Assembly: GCA_000969725.1 (NCBI GenBank)
Contig: JXSR01S029114.1
Direction: 5' to 3' (one strand)
DNA from: Ophiothrix spiculata
Taxonomy: Eukaryota > Echinodermata > Ophiuroidea > Amphilepidida > Ophiotrichidae
DNA: 45,029 bases
This document shows positions 36,986 to 45,029 of the stretch, in pieces. A program made the position numbers and the translations under genes. The notes beneath the pieces are model-generated. The model saw only the letters and a list, made by a program, of their open reading frames with translations. It had not been told where the DNA came from and searched no databases. How positions within the stretch are numbered: position 1 is the stretch's first letter; the number at the start of each line of letters is the position of its first letter.

Positions 36986-37354
36986 TTTACATTTAGAGAT
37001 AACGATATTTGGACACTAATACTGTCAATGGAATATTGGAGAATATATTGTTAGTAAGCCTTGTACAAACGTGTAAACGGATTTTAATAACTTGTAATGA
37101 AAAGTTTTACTTTTACACAATAGAAAATTTTCGTGTTTACCCTGCTTATTTAGCACTTATCATTTAAGAAGATTACGACTCTTTTTTTTTTCTTCGTTGT
37201 TTCAGAAACGTTGTTGATGAATCATGGTGAGTTACAAAATCAATGAAGGTATATGGGTTGGAAGATGTAATGTTGTGATAAAAGATAAATGCCAATCCGG
37301 GGTGCAATCAAGTTTGATTATTAGAAATACAAATATATACTTCTTTATACTTAC

Positions 37355-37764
37355 CTTTCTAGACTAATAATCATTAGCATACATCCTGAACAAGATGGAG
37401 TCACCAGTGAGACATATGAAACTAATTTACACAAGAACTTTCCAAATATCCAGTTTCCAAATATAAAGAAATTCACAACTTGGAATGGCATAAATATGAC
37501 AACCATTGCCAAGTCTGAAAGTGCTAAGCTACACAGAAGTAAAGAAGTAACATTTTGTCGTCCACGTTTACATATAGCAAATATGACCAAGGAGTTGCCG
37601 ATAAATCCAAGGATAATTATTATGATGTAAATAAACATTATACACATTTCTTCTGGAGTCAAACCAGAGTTTCCGTAATCATAATCATAATCATTACTTC
37701 CACTGTTATTTTGTGTGTCATCTGTAAGCTGATAAGTCACATTGGGTTTAGTATCAAGAGCCAT
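37355..37764 (-). CDS. Class A peptide GPCR, exon 1 (N-terminus to TM3)
   Basis: This is the first coding exon of a plasma-membrane rhodopsin-family receptor: 136 codons plus two bases. The N-terminus (residues 1-40) has sequons at N8 and N19 and an acidic DYDYDY run at 25-30. TM1 (about 41-65) holds the GN signature (N57). TM2 (about 75-98) holds LALSDL (D84). ECL1 has W105 and TM3 begins with C112, the usual disulfide cysteine. The exon ends in SLER, the E/DRY motif, followed directly by a GTAAGT donor. The start is well supported: an in-frame TGA lies 9 bases upstream at 37773-37771. The overall look is closest to cholecystokinin/QRFP/NPY-type neuropeptide receptors. The ligand cannot be assigned and coupling is unknown. 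Two decayed copies of this exon lie downstream in the intron. Confidence 0.93.
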
Positions 37765-37773
37765 TGTTCTTCA

Positions 37774-40700
37774 ATCGCGTAAGTTTTCGTTACTAAGTAT
37801 ATCAAATACTTTAGCAGTTATGCGTTTTCCCAACTTTCAACTTCTCTCCATTGTACTATTCCAGTAACATAAAAAACCATTCAATCTTCGATGCTATCCT
37901 AAACTGAGCACAGCTTCCGTGCATCCTTGTAAGGTATACTTAAGACATTTTATATGTCCAGTGGCGGGCTTTCAGATATCACTCCGGTGTTATAGATTCA
38001 ATATTATATTACTGAAAGATATACAAATCTTATAATGGAGAAAAATATGGGTAGCACTTTAAACATATTTAAAATGATTTGGTAAGCCAAAACTCGAGTA
38101 ATTGACTAGTGGTATGCTTCGCCATAAAACCTTACGTTAAATGAAGGGATTTGTTCAACGCCATTGGTGGATGAGGCGGCTAATGGAATCGTCGGATAGA
38201 TATAAATATGCAATTGGCTCCCATTCGAGTCAGCGGCAAAATCAGTGACTGCATTCATCATATCTGTCCTATTGCACTGTGCAGTTGCAGCATGTCACGT
38301 AAATCAATTCAGTAAGTGAGAGCAAAGACGAATATAGCCTTAAAAAGGGAACTGTGGTTGATTACACACTTACATATTTAGTATCAAAATATGTTATTGC
38401 CAACTTACATATTGGCAATGAATTTTCACCAAACAGACACCGGAGAGATATTAAACCAGAAAATCAAACGTATATAATACACTCTAAAACTGTAAGTATT
38501 ATTATAGTTGTAAATTTGACGCTGACAGCTACCAACATCCATCAGGAAATCATGCACATAGCTCTTGTTATAAAATAATAATGCAACAATCACTAGTTAT
38601 AGTTACGGATATGATAAAAAGACCCATACAGTTGGCCAATATTATTTTGCGCTCACAGGTGAAATTCACTTAAAATTACACGTCTTGTGTCTTCGGCTAT
38701 TTATATTTAAAGTTGGGTTATGGCAACAGACAAACTAAAACTACCCCAATCTTTTAACTGTACATTTGGTTGGTTTATTTTGCACACAGATATAATCAAG
38801 CATCAGAAATTATATTGCACAAGGAATGAAGTTGATCTTGGTATTAGGTGGGAAAATATTCCGATGAGTGTTGTAGAAGATTTATTCTTAAACTCTATGC
38901 TTATATCCATTTTGCACCATTATGTGTCATAAAAATACAATCAAGTTCGTCAAATAGTTTCTGACCTTATTTGATACTGTCTTAGCATTAAAAGTGGACT
39001 TAAATAGTTATGTAAATCAAATTCCAATTAAAATATACAATGTCAAAAATTATCATAAGCGTCTTTACTGTTACTCTTCCTACTACATCACGCCCATTTT
39101 GATACTAATGGTTGTAAATTTTCGTCCAAGTTAACTGGTTAGTGCCATTTGGCAGGTTTAATAAATATACATTAATTTACGAAATCTAGGTTGCTATATT
39201 TACATTTGGACATACATGTTTTTGATAGATAGACTAAATAAGGGTGACCTGGTTTAAATTATTGTCATGCATTTATTTGCAGTTATATACATAAAGCGGC
39301 GCAACGCAGACATCAACATAATTGAACAGTAATTTCTATGCAAAAACCAACATACATTTATTACTTCTCCTGTGTTTAATTTTATCGTAATTTTACTCTT
39401 CCTACTATACACAGTCTTCTTCACCTTCTGTTTCTTGCTTTTATTATTCTTTTTTTCTATGGCCTTATCTGTCTTTTACATCACCTCTTGTTGATTATTC
39501 CATAAATCCATCATAATTCAGACGCACGGTCGAATACACATAATTAGCAACCATCTAAGCAATTACCATAAATCTATGATAAGTGCTAATAACACGTTGT
39601 AGAAAAGACTATAACAAGCGCATATAACGTCATAAAGGATTTATGTCTAGCAAAACAATTCTGGTTCTTTGTAGTAGCTCATCTTAAGGGTAACTGCCAA
39701 GTTAATACGAGATAATACCGTCTTACGATACCTCCTTTGAAGATTTCATTAAAGTCTTGTGGTCTTATTTTTACAGGGTAATTTTTTATTTTATTTTTTT
39801 TATTTTTACGTTCCACGCAGACTTCGGGATTTCGACTCTTCTACATAATTAACAAAGGTAAATTTGCGACTCATTGCTATTCAATCTTTAAAAAAAACTG
39901 GGTGCTTTTTGATGTAATTTTCCAAAACATCCATGTTTGCAATTGGTTGACAAAAATGCACACATCAATATATACCTAAAATTTTGAAATTATATACAAT
40001 AACCGCTGAAGATACGTCTAAACCAATATTATGTGAGAATTACCCTCAGATTAAATTACGATGTTGCAGGTTGAATGTAGGAACAGCGAATTTAAAGTTA
40101 TGCAACCTATTACTATACTAGCGTTTTGTTTCATGCTGATTTAACTTTGATTTAGTTGTTCAATCTTTGTTTCGGTATATACACACTAAAAACGAGCTAC
40201 TCTTAATGTTTAGAGGTTTACAGTGTCTGAGGTCGAAAGACCCAAACAATAGTCTTCAGACCACTATTTATTATTTAGTGTGATACTATGTATCAAAAAC
40301 ATAATCAACTTACTTACTTTACTTAAACTTGACATTTTGAGCACGAAGCCTGAAGATGCCGGTTATAAAAGCCACACATAATATTTTTGTGCACGTTTTA
40401 CTACAGAAATTTGTTCAAATTAAATCTGTTAAAGATATAGACAACTAATGTTTCTACTGCAACAATAAAATAAAGATACAGTGTATCCAAAGAAAATCCT
40501 TGACAATGCTGTATTTCGTTTGGGATTGCCAATTCAATATTAAATCAATTTGTAAACCGGAATACAATCACCAAATGTGTTTGATTAGCATAATGAACAT
40601 AATATAAAATACAAAGCAGTAATTGTTGTTTGCTTTCAAGCTTTCAAGTTTCTAAGCAATCATTAGGGTGTATGTAACCGGAACCATTGCGGTTTGCGCC

Positions 40701-41768
40701 ATTTTAGTTTATGGCCGTAGTAAGCATTAAGCGAGTAAATACGGCTAATTTGAATCCGAAACTGGGTACCTTCGTCACAAAGACACTCACATACTTCACA
40801 AAATCATTATTCTATTTGGGTCCTGTGTAAAACTTGAATAACAATGACCATCTGACTATTTTACCAGACAATTATGACAGGTGACAAATACTGATTTATT
40901 TGCATTTTCAAAATAATTATCATTGGGTTAGCTCCTATTCAAATATATGTACTATAATTCAAGTCTTTTACAAAACTAAATATTCTTTAAAAAAAACCTA
41001 CAAACACGCTCCTAAAACATATTATTTCGCATGGAAGTTAAACTTACGAAATAGTATAAGACACTATAATTTTTTTATTGGTATCGCTAACTATCATCAG
41101 TGTAAAATGTGTGGCCAAGGGAGTGTACTTGCATTGATAAGGTATAAAGGGACGTGCCTGCCTTTTGGGGTGTTTTTTCACAGTTTTGGTATAGCGAAGG
41201 GATTGTTTTTGTCGCAGATGATTGCGCCAAATATTTAAATATTGGATGTATTTTGAGAATTCCCTTAAAAAGCAAATGTCACTACAAATTAGATGTTTTT
41301 TGCCTAAATTGTTATACAGATGGGTGGATTTTGGAGTCGTAAATAGGTATGGAGATGGGTTATATTGTCAAAGTCTGGCAGGCATGACTCCGTACAATTT
41401 TCTGAAGTTGTTAATGACGAATAAGGTCAAGAAGTCGATTTTGTGGCCTAGTAAAAATGGATTCCTTAAAACCCGGCCATAAAGTATATATTTTTCGTTT
41501 AGTATGAGAAAGTATCATAACTCTGAATATATTGAGATTTTATGACAAGGTTGCTCCATTTCGTGCTCTTAAATGTCCGTTTGAGATCCACCTAAGCAAA
41601 ATAAAAAGCAAATTTTACCCCTTATAACTAAAAGTTTGAATTAGCAATTTTTCTATATATAGTTTTGATTTTTGAAAGCTTATAATCAATAAAGCACGTT
41701 TTGGTTGATATATGATACAAAAACCTCCAGTAATTGACTTTTGAATTGGTACAAGTAATTTTGATAAT
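37774..41768. other. 5' flank of the receptor gene
   Basis: Includes the 5' leader next to the ATG. No further exon was identified. A TATAAATA sequence at 38201 reads on the plus strand, away from the gene. 40540-40760 repeats part of the duplicated unit. 40900-41480 has open frames without recognisable family. Confidence 0.55.
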
Positions 41769-42013
41769 CCTACAGCATATTGTTAGGCTTCGATGATCAT
41801 ACTAAACTTTGTCGTAATAGCCTGATAATTTGTCAAGGTTGTGGTCCATAAACCAAATCAATTGACCACACCTATCTTAAATTATTGTTAAAATACTCGT
41901 GATTTTCACCTAAAACTGTAACGCCTTCACCCATTTACTATACCTTAATAAGTCGCACAATGCCTACAGCATATTGATAGGCTTCGATGATCATTCTAAA
42001 CTTTGTCGTAATT
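41769..42013 (+). repeat. Pair of 51-bp direct repeats
   Basis: CCTACAGCATATTG at 41769 and 41963 begins a 51-base repeat with about two mismatches (AGGCTTCGATGATCAT, CTAAACTTTGTCGTAAT). The intervening sequence is not obviously repeated. Confidence 0.8.
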
Positions 42014-42127
42014 TTTGATCGTCATTGTCTGATCATGGTTCTCGTGTTTTTGGCTTTTAATTTATGAACAAAAACTCGGATTGATAAAAATGTGTTATAC
42101 ATTAAAAAGGAATACACATGATTAAAG

Positions 42128-42255
42128 GAGTCTTGTCGATATGCATCTGTCGATGCCCATCGACGCGCAGTCTTCTACACGCGATGTTTCTTGTGCTTAG
42201 CGCGTGCACAAGACTGTGCGTCGATGGGCGTCGTGCGACACATATCGACAGACTC
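42128..42255. mobile_element. 128-bp foldback element
   Basis: Almost the whole segment is an inverted repeat: GAGTC TTGTCGATATG at the left pairs with CATATCGACAGACTC at the right. Inner arms share GATGCCCATCGACG, CAGTCTT and CACGCG. Transcribed, it would form one long imperfect hairpin. Confidence 0.75.
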
Positions 42256-43547
42256 TGAATAAACCATAAACGAGCTATCAACAGATACTACTAACCCAAT
42301 TATGACATTTTGACCAATAATGCACCTTTCGATGTGCGTCCTACATGACCATAACAATGTTCTTAGCATCATGTTGCTGTGTGAATGTTTTCTTTATTTG
42401 AAAAAAAGAAGTCACATACAATAATATTCGGGCAATATTTTGGGCAATGTGCATCTTAATCAATCAAATAAAACATGTCTTTGTTTGCTGAAGTAAAAAA
42501 AAATCAGAAATTACTATTTTGCTGATTTATCTATCGAGTACGACAATCATGTCCTTCAGGTATTTTAATTCAAAATATTTTTTTTTTTCATTTTTCAGAT
42601 TAAAAATACTAGAATTGGTATACTTACAGGCTTGTTCGTTTACAGAGATTCGAACAAATTTACTAATCTGCTCTAAGTAGTTGTTCACCTTAATTCTCTT
42701 GAGCGGCCATGATGTGAAAATCAATACGGTGTAATGTTTAATACAATATGCACAGCTGGGTAAAGTAGGCTAATACTTGAACCTAAATATTTTATATAAT
42801 TCAAAACCAACGTTGTTTTCATGTATTCGTTTGAAAGAATATTTTTCCTGAATAATTGCATTTTGTAATAAGTTAGTACAAAATTGCATTAGTAGCAACT
42901 AGTAGCAACTCTATTGTAATCTCAAATTCACATTTCATTCTCTCTCTGTTTTTTTTGCAAAATCGAATATTATTCGCGATGGGTTTATAACCTGGATGGT
43001 TTGTAATACGTTTAAAATCTAACTGTACATGCAATTCTTAACAGGAACTAAAACATATAAAATTCATGAGCAAATCCAAAAGCTGAGTGTTAAAAAGTTC
43101 TCAACAATCTTTGTTATTCCGATTGACAATACATTAAATCAGTAAAAGCTTCATAATCGATTTTAGTTTCTATACGTGTACTCGTTCGTTGTGATATATT
43201 CTCACTAATTTCACTATTTTAATCGTTTTACTAACATGCTGTAAGCACTTGAACGACCATTAGCTAAAAATCAATACGGTTCTATTGTTTCATATAATTA
43301 GGTACAGCTGATTAAAGTGAGCAAATCTTCCAACCAAAATGTTGTTTTTTCACTATTTTATTAAGTTATAAAACGCTCTTTCTAATACTGTTAAGTTGAA
43401 AAACATTTTATCTAATCTGCACTATATGTGTGCTGTCATGGCTGTGTAAAACAGGCTTATTGTATGTTTTAATAAAAATTGATTCAAGTCATCAGCACTG
43501 ATAAACATCTTCTTGGATATGCCTACGTATCATTTACATTTTACGTA

Positions 43548-43790
43548 AAGCTTAGTCACACAACACCATATACCGTAGTGCACAAACGTACGAATTATGT
43601 ACACTGTTTTGGTCATTTGCAAACCTGAATATCGATTACCAAAACAGTGTACGTTATTTGTACGTTCGGCTCTTTAAGACTCCCCGTATAGAATCAGTCA
43701 TTGAAATTTATATACATGTATATCGATTACCAAACCAGTGTACGTTATTCGTACGTTGTTCATACGTCTTGTGGTGTGTGACAGAGCCCT
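43548..43790. mobile_element. 243-bp MITE with GTCACAC ends and TA flanks
   Basis: The termini share GTCACACA and then CGTACGAAT, GTACACTG and TTTGGT in inverted orientation over about 55 bases with gaps. TA flanks both ends (43546-43547, 43791-43792). A short internal direct repeat around CGATTACCAAA (43633 and 43724 regions) complicates the core. Confidence 0.68.
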
Positions 43791-43984
43791 TACGGTGATG
43801 AGTGATGGAGCACTAGAGAGCATTAGGTCATTCTTTGGGTTGCAATTTTGTTAACTTGAACATTGACTCAGATTTTTTCAAATAGTAAAACGATGATAAT
43901 ATCTGAACCAATGTATTCTTTAACCTAAACATTTATTAGGAGATTAGGCTTAAAACATAGTCTGCCTCCAAATAAAATTTTGCT

Positions 43985-44150
43985 ACCAAACATTTGGTCA
44001 TGACGTCAAAATAACGATTGACTTCAAATAAAATAACTTCAACACCTAGTTGAGATCAAGTGCAATCCAAATGTTTGTTACCGGATTATACTTTAAATTC
44101 GATGTCAAATATTTGGTGACGTCACGACCAAAACGACCAAATGTTTGGTC
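43985..44150. repeat. Inverted repeat with TGACGTCA and CCAAACATTTGG motifs
   Basis: The left side has ACCAAACATTTGGTC followed by ATGACGTCA. The right side has GGTGACGTCACGACC followed by GACCAAATGTTTGGTC. Each motif is itself palindromic, and together they form a symmetric pair about 166 bases across. It lies in the 5' flank of the receptor gene, more than 6 kb from the start codon. Mobile element or regulatory site cannot be decided. Confidence 0.6.
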
Positions 44151-45029
44151 GCGATATTTTTTTTTGCAGGCCGACTATGTTTTCACCCATACAGCCAATA
44201 AAAGATCAGTTTTGACAAGCTCGAGCGAAATCATACCAATAATATTTATACATTTGCAGTACTTGCCAACTTGGTTGAGCTTCTAGGTTAAATCTAGAAA
44301 TCAGAATTCAAACCTGTTTGTTGAAAGCTAAAGGTATGCTTATCATGTTTGTAGAATAATCAAAATTTTAAAAAATCCTCAATATTTCAGGTAAGAAGCA
44401 TGCAATGTACAGTGACGTTTGTAACATATCAAAAAGATTGCCCATATAGCTATCATGTTTATTAAAACATCCTCTTAGAGAAAATTGCACGTGACTGTCA
44501 ATTTGCGGTTTTTTTTGCACATTCATGTTTTCTTATAAAATATTTGTATTGGTATATTTGACGACTACCCTTGGCAATCAATAATTGCATACATGTAAAT
44601 ACAACATTAAAATCGATGTAGTGTGCGCAAACACACACATACTATAATATTTGTCTTTTATCCTCTAAAACATTACATTTTAATTGAGATATAAACACAA
44701 TGATTAAGAAATTTATACAAACCCAAATCCAATTAAATTAAATAAGATTTTGTTGATATTTTATAAAACTGACTCTATTGAATAACGGAAAAAGGTGAAT
44801 TGAAGTTATTCAAATTAGAACCGTCATATGATCTCACGGACAAGATCTGTAATATTATAAGTGCTTTTAAAAATTAATCATTATGAATATCATTGTATTT
44901 TGTTCCTAGAAATACATTTACCTCAAATCTTGATATAGAATGAATAGAAACAACAAAATTATTTATATATATTGTAACGTTTACGCATGAAACACAAAAT
45001 ATAGTATACCTATTAATCTTTCAAGAACA

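Larger units (their letters stand above)
3708..37354 (-). other. Putative 33.6-kb intron of the GPCR gene
   Basis: This is the interval between the exon 1 donor and the exon 2 acceptor, phase 2. It contains two runs of N, two degenerate first-exon copies, large paralogous blocks and most of the transposons listed here. No intact competing gene was recognised inside it. The joining of the two exons is inferred from matching phase and sequence continuity, not from a transcript. Confidence 0.65.
42256..45029. other. Distal flank, mostly unassigned
   Basis: Apart from the MITE at 43548-43790 and the inverted repeat at 43985-44150, no gene or repeat was recognised. Confidence 0.55.

Noticed and set aside
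38199..38240. TATAAATA followed by TCAGT-like initiator
   Set aside because: It points away from the receptor gene and no plus-strand gene follows it; such motifs are frequent in AT-rich DNA.
40900..41482. Series of open frames of 62-112 codons, including GHTFYTDDS on the minus strand
   Set aside because: A faint transposase-like flavour, but no continuous set of motifs in either strand.

Overview
The window is A+T-rich, intron-bearing metazoan DNA, almost certainly nuclear. Split coding exons with GT/AG splice sites, a non-LTR retrotransposon relic, a tRNA-like Pol III element and many short inverted-repeat transposons rule out a bacterial or viral source. The style suggests a marine invertebrate, perhaps a lophotrochozoan such as a bivalve. 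That placement is inference, because no species marker is visible.

The only gene I can support is on the minus strand: a rhodopsin-family (class A) peptide G-protein-coupled receptor. Exon 1 (37764-37355) encodes the N-terminus through TM3 and ends inside the E/DRY motif. Exon 2 (3707-3584) completes the arginine codon in matching phase and encodes ICL2 and TM4. TM5-TM7 and the C-terminus were not found and probably lie beyond position 1. If the two exons belong to one transcript, they are joined across an intron of about 33.6 kb that fills most of the window and contains two assembly gaps.

The intron has a duplicated architecture. Two degraded copies of the receptor's first exon lie inside it in the same orientation (36453-36284 and 29892-29765). 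They sit at the right-hand ends of two old, direct, paralogous blocks (about 22.07-29.89 kb and 30.11-36.42 kb). Shorter, more diverged relatives of parts of these blocks occur near 13.4-15.4 kb, 20.46-20.6 kb and 40.54-40.76 kb. A second duplicated segment recurs at about 10.8, 16.9 and 19.6 kb. The locus looks like the remains of a serially duplicated receptor cluster.

Many short non-autonomous DNA transposons decorate this background. They include a 424-bp element flanked by a 23-bp direct repeat, a transposon nested within another's terminal repeat, a hAT-like element with an 8-bp target duplication, a 600-bp CACTC-ended element, and several foldback elements. A LINE reverse-transcriptase relic lies at 18.59-19.44 kb. 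The paralogous blocks act as approximate empty sites for several insertions. The 5' flank of the gene (37.8-45.0 kb) is mostly unassigned and carries further palindromic elements.
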